A stretch of DNA of 52,633 bases from an uncultured Bacteroidales bacterium (GCA_937885465.1 CAKZZM010000144.1:1-52633); one strand, 5' to 3'. Shown: positions 1 to 9,519, counted from the stretch's first letter. Numbers and translations: made by a program. Notes: generated by a model from the letters alone, not told the origin.

Positions 1-62
1 GGATTGAACCGGGGACCTCATGATTATGAATCATGCGCTCTAACCAGCTGAGCTATCCCGCC
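1..62 (-). tRNA. tRNA-Met(CAT), 3' end cut by the window edge
   Basis: Read on the minus strand, the sequence starts with acceptor strand GGCGGGA, then TA, a D-arm GCTC/GAGC, and an anticodon stem CATGA/TCATG around loop TTCATAA, which gives anticodon CAT. The variable region and the 5' side of the T-arm with TTCAATC follow. The last bases of the T-stem and the 3' acceptor strand lie outside the window. CAT could in principle be a tRNA-Ile2 modified by TilS or the initiator, but the A-T rich anticodon stem lacks the three G-C pairs of an initiator, so elongator Met is favoured. Confidence 0.93.
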
Positions 63-150
63 AATTAGGTTGTGTCAATATTGACAACAACGAAATCGGC
101 TGCAAAGTTAATCAAAAAAAATGACCCTACCAAATAAAAAATTAAAAAAA

Positions 151-2628
151 TTACAGAGAAAATCGAAAACGGAAGCGGATGGCCCATAAGGCGGCGGAAG
201 GATCGTCGCGGTGAGTGAGACGCCAAACGGAATAGACATCGCCCACGCGCAGAATATTCCCGATGCCGACACCCGCTTCTATGTAGGGAATGTTGAGGGT
301 GGAAGAAGAGTAAGCATAATCTGTAAGCTGAATATGCTTTTTGGATAATCCGGCGTATGCTATTTTCATCTCTGCCAGTTCGTGCAGATGCAGATACCTC
401 ACTCCCGGAATACGTCCGAACAGTACTCCTCTGCCGTTCCAATCGAGGTGTAGCAAGAGATATTTGTCGGCGGCGTACTGCATATTGTTCATCAGCGTAA
501 AACGCTCTTGTTGATAGTAATATCCTTGATTACCGTTCATAAAGCTTAGCATGGAGTGAGGCACTCTGCCTAACACTAATCCTGCTTCAAACAGGTATTG
601 CAGTCGTCCCGCAATGCCAAGCGGCATGTCCTGCTTGACCATCAGATTCAGTCGCCCGTAGAGGTGATAGGCTGAGCTATTCCATGCGCCTTCGTTTGTG
701 AGTAGCGCATTTGCGGGAGTGTTGCTCAGCTGAGACTTGTCAATATTATAACTGCCTATTTCAGCACCGAGATATATTGTAGGCAGGTCTGAGGGGTAAT
801 GCTTGCGAATAGTGAAGAAGTCGGTTGTCCTCTCCCCCCAGCCTAATCTGACCACTCCTCTTAGCGACGCATAACGAAACGACGGCATATCGTAGTAATG
901 GTATAGAGCCGAGTTTCCATATCCTTGTCTGCCAAGCTGTACGGACATCGTTGTCTCTACGGCAGGACTCTTGCTTTTACTGCCTCTCCAATCGTCTTCA
1001 AAGCACAGTTGTACTTCTTGTCTGCGAACGGCTGTATTAACAGCCGTGGTGCGGTTGTAGAAGAAGTTACGAAGAATATATGAAGTAAAAGTAAGATTGA
1101 GGTCGTTCCAACTATTCTCGTGCTTCAAGGCATCGAAATAATTGACATCGGAATATACATATCTGTCGGAGGCGGTGAGCGAGATGAGATGTCGTCTCTC
1201 TGTGGGCAGCAATGCCTGTATCTGTGCCCGATACTTCACACCGCGGTCTCGCAGTCCGTAACCTACCCATCCGCCGAGAGATATGTATCGCGACATCTTT
1301 TGGTTGGTCTTGAAGGGCAAGCCCATATAAAGATGCTCTTGCGGAGTGTAGCCGATGATGTCCGTTATCTGTCCGATATCTACTGCCGTGCCGGTCGGGA
1401 TATAGCCTGTGAAACCTAATTCAACTGCCCATTTGGCAAAGCGGTAGAATGGCGTGTTCAAAAGACTGTCGTCGGCGGCGAGTAGGGTAGAGTCGGAAGG
1501 TAACTGTGGAAGGGCCTTCGGGGCTTGCGATAGAAGGAAAGCAGATATGGAAGAATCAGCCGCAATAATGGTATCCGGAATCAGTAGGTCGTGCGAATAG
1601 ACACTCTCCCTTATGCCGTACAGTGAGGGGAAAATCTTTGTTGTATCTGCCTTTATTTCCGTTTCTAAAAGTGCTGCAAGTCGCTCATCGTGCAGTGAAC
1701 CGTCGTCTCCGTATCTTGCCTTGTATTGCAAGGCATTGAGGTAATTGATATTCACGGAACGGGGTATATGTGCGTCAATACTTCTCAGCATCGCCGTTGT
1801 AGAGTCGATCTCTAAAACTCCTTCTAACAAAGGGTCAAAACAATTGCGGGGAAGAAAATGCAAGCGATAATGTTTCTCGGCGTGGTCATTGTAACTCACC
1901 ACAACCGAATCCATGAGATAGAACCGATAGAAAGCATTGCTGCTTGTGGCGAGCGGCGATATAAATGAAACGGTACTAAACGGGATTGTAGATCGGTAAA
2001 AGTCGAAGTGTTCAGGCAGCGGTACTATGCCTGAGAGATAGCTGTTTTCCGGTAGGGGCAATAAATAGGAGGAGTCTTGCGTCATTACCATTCCGCTTTG
2101 CATATTCTGCCAAAAGCGGCTTTTGAGTTGTCGGGCACGGATATCTGAAATGAAGTATCTTGTGCTGACATCTGCTTTGTCTTCGATATCTTCTTGCACT
2201 TCCTGCCGGCGTTTGTAATTTCGTCTGCCCTCACCTTTGAGTCGCGCCATCAGTAGTGCTGCTCCGGCATCTGACGAAAGAGCAACCACTTCTTGCAGCA
2301 TATCGCCTCTCTCGGTAAGAGACACTTCTATGCCGGCAGACTCGCCGGGGGTAATGCGGAAGGTTTGACGGCTGTAACCTACGGCACTAACCACAAGTTT
2401 GACCGGCTCAATAACATCCACCCGCAGATAGAAAAAACCGTCTTGGTCAGTTGAAGTCCCGATTTTTGTGCCTTGAAAATAAACCGAAGCATTCTCTATC
2501 GCCTCACCTGTGCCGGCATTGATTACATTGCCGAGAAGTATAGTTTCTTCTGCCCGAAGTCCCATATTGCCAAATATGTGCACAAGCAGAAGGAAGATAG
2601 TTATCAGCAATGATTGAGAATTGTTCAT
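151..2628 (-). CDS. DUF5686 outer-membrane protein with N-terminal CarboxypepD-reg-like domain
   Basis: The 825-residue protein begins with a signal peptide (about 1-26). A carboxypeptidase-regulatory-like beta-sandwich follows (about 31-115: LLGNVINAGTGEAIENASVY, then GTSTDQDGFFYL), and then a long region rich in alternating aromatic residues. It ends in FRFRFSL, the terminal-strand signature of an outer-membrane beta-barrel. This architecture is the DUF5686/CarboxypepD_reg-like family of Bacteroidota, whose function is unknown. It is the last gene of the operon starting at nadB, and its ATG lies 4 bp after the xerD stop. A TonB-dependent transporter is unlikely because no plug domain is visible. 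Confidence 0.8.
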   Translation of the reverse strand: MNNSQSLLITIFLLLVHIFGNMGLRAEETILLGNVINAGTGEAIENASVYFQGTKIGTSTDQDGFFYLRVDVIEPVKLVVSAVGYSRQTFRITPGESAGIEVSLTERGDMLQEVVALSSDAGAALLMARLKGEGRRNYKRRQEVQEDIEDKADVSTRYFISDIRARQLKSRFWQNMQSGMVMTQDSSYLLPLPENSYLSGIVPLPEHFDFYRSTIPFSTVSFISPLATSSNAFYRFYLMDSVVVSYNDHAEKHYRLHFLPRNCFDPLLEGVLEIDSTTAMLRSIDAHIPRSVNINYLNALQYKARYGDDGSLHDERLAALLETEIKADTTKIFPSLYGIRESVYSHDLLIPDTIIAADSSISAFLLSQAPKALPQLPSDSTLLAADDSLLNTPFYRFAKWAVELGFTGYIPTGTAVDIGQITDIIGYTPQEHLYMGLPFKTNQKMSRYISLGGWVGYGLRDRGVKYRAQIQALLPTERRHLISLTASDRYVYSDVNYFDALKHENSWNDLNLTFTSYILRNFFYNRTTAVNTAVRRQEVQLCFEDDWRGSKSKSPAVETTMSVQLGRQGYGNSALYHYYDMPSFRYASLRGVVRLGWGERTTDFFTIRKHYPSDLPTIYLGAEIGSYNIDKSQLSNTPANALLTNEGAWNSSAYHLYGRLNLMVKQDMPLGIAGRLQYLFEAGLVLGRVPHSMLSFMNGNQGYYYQQERFTLMNNMQYAADKYLLLHLDWNGRGVLFGRIPGVRYLHLHELAEMKIAYAGLSKKHIQLTDYAYSSSTLNIPYIEAGVGIGNILRVGDVYSVWRLTHRDDPSAALWAIRFRFRFSL

Positions 2629-2632
2629 CTGT

Positions 2633-3529
2633 TTATTTTCTGTTTGCAGGGTGGTATTGTAAAACGGCGTTGCGCAAATCTTGAATGTCGATATGCGTGT
2701 AAATCTCGGTTGTGGTTATGTTCTCATGTCCGAGCAGTTGCTGAATGACTCTAAGGTCTGCTCCGTTCTGCATCAGGTGTGTGGCGAACGAGTGTCGCAG
2801 AGTGTGTGGCGACACGGGTTTGGTGATACCTGCCGCGGCGCATAGGCGTTGCAGAATGATAAATACCATTTGTCGAGTCAGGTGACTGCCGCGATTATTG
2901 AGAAAAGCATAATCTTCTTCGCCGTTTTTCTCTATTAAATGTGAGCGGTCTTCGAGCCAATATCTGTACCACTTCTCTGCCTCAGGAGAGAGCGGCACCA
3001 ATCTCTGTTTTGAACCTTTACCTTCCACGAGCATATAACCTTCTGAAAGGAAGATATTTGAGCGTTTAAGTGTTATGAGTTCGCTTACTCGTAATCCTGA
3101 CCCGTAGAGCATCTCCATTATAGCTCTATTGCGGTGTCCTTCCGGTTTAGAGAGGTCGATTGCTCCAACTATAGCATCTATCTCTTCTACCGTCAAAACC
3201 GACGGCAAGCGAGCGTCTAACTTAGGCATCTGCACAAGTTCTGACGGGTCCTGCTCTATATAATGGGCGTAGAGTAGAAATTTGTAGAATGAATGTAATC
3301 CGCTGACGAGTCTCGCCTGAGAGCGGGGCGCGGGGTCGGAAAGACTATATTCATACAGAAAAGCCTGCAAGTCATCCAATGTGGCCTTAACGGGGGCGAG
3401 TCCGTGTCGGTCGCAATATTCGAAGAACTTGCGGATATCGCGCTCGTATGCCATTACAGAGTTTTCTGAAAGCGACTTCTCAAGTTTTAGAAACGCGTGA
3501 TATTCGGTCAGCAAAGAACTATTTACCAT
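2633..3529 (-). CDS. xerD: Site-specific tyrosine recombinase XerD
   Basis: The 298-residue protein has an N-terminal SAM-like core-binding domain (about 1-90) and a C-terminal catalytic domain. The full catalytic set is visible: R147 (GSGLRVSEL), K171, H242-x-x-R245 (HTLRHSFATHL), H268 (LLGHENITTTE) and nucleophile Y277 (IYTH). XerD acts with XerC at dif to resolve chromosome dimers. Length and motif spacing fit XerD rather than a phage or conjugative-transposon integrase, and no attachment-site duplication is visible. The start overlaps the end of the upstream lipoprotein gene by 11 bp, so the two are probably translationally coupled. Confidence 0.92.
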   Translation of the reverse strand: MVNSSLLTEYHAFLKLEKSLSENSVMAYERDIRKFFEYCDRHGLAPVKATLDDLQAFLYEYSLSDPAPRSQARLVSGLHSFYKFLLYAHYIEQDPSELVQMPKLDARLPSVLTVEEIDAIVGAIDLSKPEGHRNRAIMEMLYGSGLRVSELITLKRSNIFLSEGYMLVEGKGSKQRLVPLSPEAEKWYRYWLEDRSHLIEKNGEEDYAFLNNRGSHLTRQMVFIILQRLCAAAGITKPVSPHTLRHSFATHLMQNGADLRVIQQLLGHENITTTEIYTHIDIQDLRNAVLQYHPANRK

Positions 3530-4076
3530 TTTTCTGATCTCTTATGGTCAGCGTGGAACGGAAATGTGCGTGATAGGGTCGGCGTGATGCGCTGTCGGTG
3601 AAGAAGAGAAGACATGTGTCGTCTATCATATCAATAGTAAGGCAGCCTTTCGGCAGTAATCGGTATGATGTCAGTTTGCCGTCGTCAACGCGCAGAAGGT
3701 ATGCTCCGGTGAAGTTGCCTTCATAGCGCGTGCCGGGTAGAAAAGTGCCGGGCTTGCCCGTCGTGTCGGCTGTGTAATAACCTGCCGCTAATACGGTATC
3801 CTTCTTGTCAAGGAAGATGTCTGAGAAATAGAGGTTCGTCCCGGAACCTTCCATTATTCCTTGCTTTCCTATCGTTAGTCCGTCAGAATATAGGTCAAGC
3901 GACACAACATTACTTTCTAATCCGCCTTTGCCGTAGAACGCCCCGTATAGGTCTTCTATGCAGTAATTAAAGACGGTATCATAGACTACCACACTTCTCT
4001 GCTGCCCGTTATTATTAGGGCGGCAAGAAGTTATAATCAGCGCAAGGCTAAATAATATTGTTAAATGATATCTCAT
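3519..4076 (-). CDS. Small lipoprotein of unknown function (DUF4738-like)
   Basis: The start is placed at the ATG giving MRYHLTILFSLALIITSC, a lipoprotein signal peptide with lipobox ITSC. The frame stays open further upstream, but that part is encoded by repeat sequence (families E and B). The mature part of about 168 residues looks beta-rich and carries no motif I recognise. Size, lipobox and position fit the DUF4738-type lipoproteins of Bacteroidales, but that name is a guess. The gene lies 25 bp after the permease and overlaps xerD by 11 bp. Confidence 0.6.
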   Translation of the reverse strand: MRYHLTILFSLALIITSCRPNNNGQQRSVVVYDTVFNYCIEDLYGAFYGKGGLESNVVSLDLYSDGLTIGKQGIMEGSGTNLYFSDIFLDKKDTVLAAGYYTADTTGKPGTFLPGTRYEGNFTGAYLLRVDDGKLTSYRLLPKGCLTIDMIDDTCLLFFTDSASRRPYHAHFRSTLTIRDQKNGK

Positions 4077-4078
4077 GT

Positions 4079-4115
4079 GATGTACGATGTACGAAGGGCT
4101 TTCAACTTTCCACTC
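4079..4115. repeat. Family E + B repeat at the permease/lipoprotein junction
   Basis: It contains GTACGATGTACGAAG (family B) next to GGGCTTTCAACTTTCCACTC (family E). The same E-B pairing occurs at 22948-23017. It fills the spacer and also encodes the last residues and the TGA stop of the permease. Confidence 0.75.
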
Positions 4116-5361
4116 TTCTCGTCGGGTAGTATGCTGCGAGGAAGCCGATAGTAAGTACAATTATTGATATTATGACGAGGTCGAAAGGCATAACGGCAAC
4201 GGGGTAGGCGGAAAGGATATAGTTGCTTCCGTTACCGAGTTTGAGCCAGCCGAATTGTTGTTGAGAGAGGCAAATAGCGAGACCGATAATCAGTCCTATT
4301 GCCGCTCCTAAGATAGATATTAGCCATCCTTCATACAAGAATATCCGCCTCACCTGTGTATTTGTGGCACCAAGGCTGCGGAGGATGCTGACATCGTTTT
4401 TTTTCTCTAACATTAACATCGATAAAGAGCCGATGCAGTTAAAGGCTGCAATAACTAAGATAAAGGCGAGCAGAATAGTGCATAACAGTTTTTCCGTTCG
4501 CGCAATCTTAAAAAATTCTTCCTGCTGCTCGTATCTGTCCTGCACAAGGAAGTCGCTGCCGAGGGTTTGGCGTATTTGCTTTTTAACCTTGCTTAGCGAA
4601 GCCGACTCTGCAACTTTCAACTCTACTGAGGTAACGACATCGTCGGGATATTGAAAAAGTCGCCTTGCCTGTGCAATATTCACCAACGCTAACTGATCAT
4701 CATATTCCACCTGATTGACGGCGAAGGTACCTGCCATATAGCATGTCTCTTTGTTCAGTGCTTTATCCGGGCGAAGCATATTCACTCGGCCTGTTCGTTT
4801 TGGCGCATATAGTCTTACAGCACCGACAAAATGGGCATTGACCCCTAATTGTGATGCCAACCCTCTGCCGAGAACGCAGCGGTCGAAAGCACCGTCATAA
4901 ACCTCGTAGTATCCGTCAGTGATAATAGAGTCGATATCAGCTAAATAGCGGAATAGGCTATCCACACCCATCACTTTTGCAGGGGTTTGATGATCTTTGT
5001 AGGTTATCATAGACATTTCTTCTACCACTTCAGAGAAAATGGCAACATCTCTCATCTCTCTGATGGTGGTAAAGGCATGTGTGGCAACAGAAAAGGCTTT
5101 CCCTTTTTCTGCTACGATGCGCAAATCGGGGTCGAACTGCGAAAACATCTTTTCCAAGACGACATTGAAGCCGTTAAGAACTGATAATACACATACCAGT
5201 GCGGCCGTTGCAATAGCAATGCCGGCTGCACTCACAGCCGACACAATATTAATGGCGTTATGACTTTTCTTCGCAAACAGATAGCGCCATGCTATTTTCA
5301 GTTCAACTCTCAATTTTCTCTTATCATTTTGCGGATACGGGAAGCGTCCGTCCCTTTTCAT
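4102..5361 (-). CDS. LolC/LolE-type ABC transporter permease (MacB/FtsX fold)
   Basis: The 419-residue inner-membrane protein has one N-terminal TM helix (about 38-65, NIVSAVSAAGIAIATAALVC), a large periplasmic MacB-PCD-like domain, and three C-terminal TM helices from about 285 (FtsX domain, with LRSLGATNTQVRRIFLYEG). The family extracts lipoproteins from the inner membrane (Lol) or drives related export. No matching ATPase is adjacent. Its ATG overlaps the nadB stop as ATGA; an internal TTG (residue 17) is an alternative start closer to the usual N-terminus. The C-terminus is odd: after YYPTRR it ends with VES, where relatives normally continue with about 10 more residues, and the stop lies in repeat sequence. 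Confidence 0.8.
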   Translation of the reverse strand: MKRDGRFPYPQNDKRKLRVELKIAWRYLFAKKSHNAINIVSAVSAAGIAIATAALVCVLSVLNGFNVVLEKMFSQFDPDLRIVAEKGKAFSVATHAFTTIREMRDVAIFSEVVEEMSMITYKDHQTPAKVMGVDSLFRYLADIDSIITDGYYEVYDGAFDRCVLGRGLASQLGVNAHFVGAVRLYAPKRTGRVNMLRPDKALNKETCYMAGTFAVNQVEYDDQLALVNIAQARRLFQYPDDVVTSVELKVAESASLSKVKKQIRQTLGSDFLVQDRYEQQEEFFKIARTEKLLCTILLAFILVIAAFNCIGSLSMLMLEKKNDVSILRSLGATNTQVRRIFLYEGWLISILGAAIGLIIGLAICLSQQQFGWLKLGNGSNYILSAYPVAVMPFDLVIISIIVLTIGFLAAYYPTRRVES

Positions 5362-6944
5362 TTATCACTTTTTACCTTAGGATAATCGATAGTGTAGTGG
5401 AGTCCTATTGATTCTTTTCTCTCGAGAGCAGCACGGGTTATCAGATAGCCGACATTAATCATATTTCGTAATTCGCAGATATCTTTCGTTGCTTTCACTC
5501 GACGGAAGAGGTCTTCTGTCTCTTCGTAGAGAAGGTCGAGCCTTTCCCATGCACGCCTTAGTCTGAGGTCTGACCTGACTATGCCTACATAGGTTGACAT
5601 TATCTGCCCTACCTCTCTAATATCTTGCGCAATAAGCACTTTTTCCTCTACCGACATCGTGCCGTCGTCGTTCCAGCGCGGTACTCGCTCGTTGAAGTCG
5701 TACTTATCAACCACCTGCAACGCATGTTTCGCAGCGGCATCGGCATAGACGACTGCCTCTATCAGCGAGTTGGAAGCGAGGCGATTGCCGCCGTGCAGCC
5801 CCGTGCAGGAACATTCGCCGACGGCGTAGAGCCGGCTGATGGATGTTTCTGCATCAAGATTGACCTTTATCCCTCCGCACATATAGTGAGCGCAAGGCAC
5901 TACGGGGATATAATCTTTGGTGATATCGATACCAATCGACAGGCATTTCTGATAGATATTCGGGAAGTGATGTTTCGTCTCTTCTGCGTCTTTGTGCGTC
6001 ACATCGAGGCATACGTGGTCTAACGCATGCACCTTCATCTCGTTATCGATAGCGCGTGCCACAATGTCGCGAGGTGCTAAGGATAGTCGCTCATCGTAGC
6101 GTTGCATAAACTCCTCGCCATTAGGCAACCTCAGTATGCCTCCGTAGCCGCGCATTGCCTCCGTGATAAGATAGGCGGGGTGCGTCTCTTCAGGGTTATA
6201 AAGGGCTGTCGGGTGGAACTGCACAAACTCCATCCCCTCAACCTTACCTTTCGCACGATAAACCATAGCGATGCCATCGCCCGTTGCAATGTCGGGATTG
6301 GTGGTGGTGGCATATACGGCACCGGTGCCACCCGTTGCCATAAGAGTAACACGAGCAAGATAGGTGTCGATCTTCTTCGTGTCGGGGTTGAGAATATACG
6401 CGCCGTAACACTCAATATCGGGCGTGCGACGAGTAATGCGAACGCCGAGGTGATGTTGCGTGATAATCTCTACGGCAAAATGATTTTCAAGAACCTCAAT
6501 ATCGGGGTGCCGGCGCACGGCGGCCATCAAGCCGCGTTGTATCTCGAACCCGGTATCGTCGGCGTGGTGAAGGATACGAAACTCGGAGTGCCCGCCCTCG
6601 CGATGAAGGTCGAAACTGCCATCGTCTTTCTTGTCGAAATTAACGCCCCAACGAAGCAACTCTTCTATCTGACTCGGCGCTTGAGTAACGACCTGACGAA
6701 CGGCATCGGGGTCACTGATGAAGTCACCTGCCACCATAGTGTCGTGAATATGCTTCTCAAAGTCATCAACAAGCAGATTAGTTACAGAGGCTATGCCGCC
6801 TTGAGCCTTGGCAGTGTTAGCCTCGTCAAGAGTAGTCTTGCAGCAGAGGGCTATCTTATATTTGCCGGTGCGAGCCACTTTCAGCGCAAAGCTCATACCT
6901 GCCACTCCGCCACCGATTATAAGAAAATCATATCTCTTAACCAT
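5358..6944 (-). CDS. nadB: L-aspartate oxidase NadB
   Basis: The 528-residue flavoprotein oxidises L-aspartate to iminoaspartate, the first step of de novo NAD synthesis. It has an N-terminal FAD motif GGGVAGMSFALKVA, the succinate-dehydrogenase-family stretch around residues 118-133 (HREGGHSEFRILHHADDTG), and the substrate/FAD loop with CAHYMCGGIKVN and GLHGGNRLASNSLIEAVVY. Length fits NadB and the usual NadB motifs separate it from fumarate reductase FrdA. It is the first gene of a five-gene operon with its own promoter. nadA and nadC are not in the window. Confidence 0.93.
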   Translation of the reverse strand: MVKRYDFLIIGGGVAGMSFALKVARTGKYKIALCCKTTLDEANTAKAQGGIASVTNLLVDDFEKHIHDTMVAGDFISDPDAVRQVVTQAPSQIEELLRWGVNFDKKDDGSFDLHREGGHSEFRILHHADDTGFEIQRGLMAAVRRHPDIEVLENHFAVEIITQHHLGVRITRRTPDIECYGAYILNPDTKKIDTYLARVTLMATGGTGAVYATTTNPDIATGDGIAMVYRAKGKVEGMEFVQFHPTALYNPEETHPAYLITEAMRGYGGILRLPNGEEFMQRYDERLSLAPRDIVARAIDNEMKVHALDHVCLDVTHKDAEETKHHFPNIYQKCLSIGIDITKDYIPVVPCAHYMCGGIKVNLDAETSISRLYAVGECSCTGLHGGNRLASNSLIEAVVYADAAAKHALQVVDKYDFNERVPRWNDDGTMSVEEKVLIAQDIREVGQIMSTYVGIVRSDLRLRRAWERLDLLYEETEDLFRRVKATKDICELRNMINVGYLITRAALERKESIGLHYTIDYPKVKSDK

Positions 6945-6972
6945 AATACAAATTTATGTTATTACATACTCA

Positions 6973-7003
6973 CAAAATTACATAATAATGTTGATATACG
7001 CAA
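6973..7003 (-). promoter_or_regulatory. Promoter of the nadB operon
   Basis: On the minus strand, TAATTTTG (6973-6980) lies 20 bp downstream of TTG (7001-7003), matching the Bacteroidota housekeeping promoter TTG-N20-TAnnTTTG. It lies 29 bp upstream of the nadB ATG. Confidence 0.7.
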
Positions 7004-7041
7004 CCGCCCGCAAAAATTTTCGCATAAATAATTTTCTATTG

Positions 7042-7073
7042 TTTGTCTATATCGGTAAAATAAATTAACTTTG
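7042..7073 (+). promoter_or_regulatory. Promoter of the mreD-PBP2-rodA operon
   Basis: TTTG (7042-7045), 20 bp spacing, TAACTTTG (7066-7073). It is a close match to the Bacteroidota -33/-7 consensus and diverges from the nadB promoter. Confidence 0.75.
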
Positions 7074-7144
7074 CGAAACTGAGTACAAAGTAACACAGTA
7101 CCGAGTACCGGCAGGCAAGGTCATGAGGCGGAAAGTCAGATATA

Positions 7145-7639
7145 ATGCTTTGGTTTGAGAATATATTACGGTTTTTTGTAGTGATGCTTTTGCAGCTGTT
7201 GCTACTTCAGAATCTCTATTTTTTAGGGATTGTGCATCCGTGCCTGTATATTCTTTTTCTTCTTGCACTCCCTGCGGAGTTGGATCGTCATTGGGTGATA
7301 GTAATCGGCTTTATAACGGGTTTGATAATCGACCTGTTCAGCCATTCTCTCGGTGTTCATACCGCTGCTTGTACCTTTATTTGTTTCTTGCGTCCGTATC
7401 TGATAGATCGCCTTGTTCAAGAAGACGAGCGTTTAGTAGACACAATCAATTCCGCTTCCTTAGGTTGGGAGGCATATATCAAGTATGTAAGCCTGATGGC
7501 TGTTGCTCACTATACAATAGTTGCCTTTCTTGAAGCCTTCTCTTTCCGCCATATAGGCCTAACGCTGTTGCAGATTGTACTCAGTGCCTTGCTCACTATT
7601 GCTCTTATCCTCGGCTACGAACTGACGCGCCATGATTAA
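7145..7639 (+). CDS. mreD: Rod shape-determining protein MreD
   Basis: The 164-residue, very hydrophobic protein has five or six TM helices and the MreD-like stretch GFITGLIIDLFSHSLGVHTAACTFICFLRPY. MreD is an inner-membrane part of the elongasome. The assignment rests on this pattern plus position directly before PBP2 and RodA (8-bp overlap with PBP2). In most Bacteroidales mreB and mreC come first; here nadB diverges immediately upstream, so mreBC must lie elsewhere or be missing. Confidence 0.82.
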   Translation: MLWFENILRFFVVMLLQLLLLQNLYFLGIVHPCLYILFLLALPAELDRHWVIVIGFITGLIIDLFSHSLGVHTAACTFICFLRPYLIDRLVQEDERLVDTINSASLGWEAYIKYVSLMAVAHYTIVAFLEAFSFRHIGLTLLQIVLSALLTIALILGYELTRHD

Positions 7640-9476
7640 CAACGAACTATATAGACGCAGGTATGTGATTGCCGCTTTTGCGGTGATTGTGGTTTTAGTC
7701 TATATCGTACGATTGTTCTCTCTTCAGATATTAGACGATAGTGCTCGCGACAAGGCAGAGAATATATCTCTTGTTCGTCAGACTATTTATCCTCCCCGTG
7801 GTCTTATATATGACCGCAACGGTACTCTCCTCGTTTATAATCAGCCCGTGTATGAGGTTCTTCTTGTGGTGCGAGATATGAACAAAGATAATGCTTTCGA
7901 CACTTTAGGCTTCTGCGATGCTTTGCATATTGACCGCGAGTATTTCGATTTACGAATGTCCGATATCACTAATCGTTCGAAGAATAAGGGCTACTCCCGT
8001 TTTCGTCCGCAAGTGTTTATGACTCAGCTTAATGCTTCGGAGGTGGCGTCGTTGCAGGAGTCGCTTTATAAATTCCCGGGGGTAGGTGTTCGTCGCCGTA
8101 CTCTTCGCGACTATACTTACCCCTCCGCTGCGCAGGTAATAGGCAGCATAGGTGAGGTTAATCAGCGCGACTTGGATTCTGATGAGTACTACGGACTCGG
8201 CGATTATTCAGGTCGCGACGGCTTAGAGCGGACATACGAAAAGACGCTACGCGGAGAGAAAGGGGTGGAGATACTGATGCGCGATAATAGAGGCTGTATT
8301 CAAGGACCGTATAACAACGGCATGGACGATGTACCGCCGAAGGCGGGCGATAATCTGAATATATCGCTTGATATACAATTGCAGATGCTTGCGGAGGAAC
8401 TGCTGAGCGGGAAGATAGGCAGTGTGGTTGCTATTGAGCCGCAGACAGGTGAGATACTCACCCTTGCCACGAGTCCGACATGGGATCCCTCAATACTTAT
8501 CGGCAGGCAGCGCGGCACTAACTATAAGGCTTTATCGGAGGACCCGACCAAGCCGCTTATGAATAGGGCAACGCAAGCAATGTATTCGCCCGGTTCCACT
8601 TTCAAGACACTACAGTCGCTCGTCTGCCTGCAAGAAGGCGGAATAACAATAAATACCACTTATCCGTGCAGCGGTCCGAAGAGTACCCCGATCAAATGTA
8701 CTCACCACCACGGCTCACCCGTAGGACTGTTAGGTGCCATTGAGCAAAGTTGTAACCCGTTTTATTGGCAGGCGTATAGAGATATGCTCGAAAAAGACGG
8801 CTATGGGAAAGATAATGAACTATTCAAAGAGAGGTATAGGCTATGGGTGAATGATGTTCGTAGTTTCGGGCTTGGCGGGCGGTTTCAAGATACGGATATA
8901 TCTGAGCAGTCGGCGGGTAATATACCGACGGCTGACTTCTATGATAAGATTTACGGCAAAACAGGTTGGCGTGCTATCACCATCCGCTCTAACTCTATCG
9001 GGCAAGGCGAGGTGCTCGTTACGCCACTGCAACTGTGTAACCTTGCTGCGACGATTGCAAACGAGGGGTATTATATCACGCCGCACCTTCTCCGCTCTGA
9101 CACAACTAAGGAGTTGCACTACACTGCCGTTGAGCAGAAATATTTCCCCGTTGTTAAAGCGGGCATGGGGCAGGTTATGACAAAAGGCACAGGGCGGTGG
9201 TATCAACTGCCCGACAGCATTACTTCCGCAGGGAAGACGGGTACCGTGCAGAACCACGCAGGCAAGGACCACGCCATCTTTATCGGTTTCGCACCGCTTG
9301 ATGACCCGAAGATAGCAGTGGCAGTTGTGGTGGAGAATGCCGGTTTCGGTGCCACTTGGGCTGCACCTATAGCCTCACTCCTGATGGAGCAATATCTCAC
9401 GGGCACAATAAAGCGGCAAAATCTTAAAGAAAGAATAGCTACGACTGTACTCAACAGTAATGTTAAAAAACTATAA
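7632..9476 (+). CDS. mrdA: Penicillin-binding protein 2 (elongation transpeptidase)
   Basis: The 614-residue class B PBP has a short cytoplasmic tail, one TM helix (about 10-32) and a dimerisation domain with YPPRGLIYDRNGTLLVYN. The transpeptidase domain carries SPGSTFKTL (active-site Ser in STFK), an SxN-type SCNPF, and KTGT (AGKTGTVQNHAGKDHAIF). It cross-links peptidoglycan during elongation, working with RodA. It overlaps mreD, and the rodA frame begins within its last codons. A long linker in the transpeptidase domain (KIYGKTGWRAIT region) is common in Bacteroidota PBP2. Confidence 0.93.
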   Translation: MINNELYRRRYVIAAFAVIVVLVYIVRLFSLQILDDSARDKAENISLVRQTIYPPRGLIYDRNGTLLVYNQPVYEVLLVVRDMNKDNAFDTLGFCDALHIDREYFDLRMSDITNRSKNKGYSRFRPQVFMTQLNASEVASLQESLYKFPGVGVRRRTLRDYTYPSAAQVIGSIGEVNQRDLDSDEYYGLGDYSGRDGLERTYEKTLRGEKGVEILMRDNRGCIQGPYNNGMDDVPPKAGDNLNISLDIQLQMLAEELLSGKIGSVVAIEPQTGEILTLATSPTWDPSILIGRQRGTNYKALSEDPTKPLMNRATQAMYSPGSTFKTLQSLVCLQEGGITINTTYPCSGPKSTPIKCTHHHGSPVGLLGAIEQSCNPFYWQAYRDMLEKDGYGKDNELFKERYRLWVNDVRSFGLGGRFQDTDISEQSAGNIPTADFYDKIYGKTGWRAITIRSNSIGQGEVLVTPLQLCNLAATIANEGYYITPHLLRSDTTKELHYTAVEQKYFPVVKAGMGQVMTKGTGRWYQLPDSITSAGKTGTVQNHAGKDHAIFIGFAPLDDPKIAVAVVVENAGFGATWAAPIASLLMEQYLTGTIKRQNLKERIATTVLNSNVKKL

Positions 9477-9478
9477 TA

Positions 9479-9519
9479 GTGGAGAACGTCTCCCTCGTAC
9501 ATCGTACATCGTACTTAAA
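9479..9519. repeat. Family A (partial) + family B repeat between PBP2 and rodA
   Basis: GTGGAGAACGTCTCC (left half of family A) is joined directly to CTCGTACATCGTACATCGTACTT (7-bp GTAC modules, family B). It fills the whole spacer. The rodA frame is open through it, so an upstream start at 9460 would give a 20-residue repeat-encoded N-terminus. Confidence 0.8.

Noticed and set aside
2633..3529. Tyrosine recombinase as a sign of an integrative element
   Set aside because: Sequence and length are those of housekeeping XerD, embedded in an operon, with no att repeats or mobile-element genes nearby.
6102..7031. 309-codon open frame antisense to nadB
   Set aside because: Shadow of nadB and its promoter region; composition is not protein-like.
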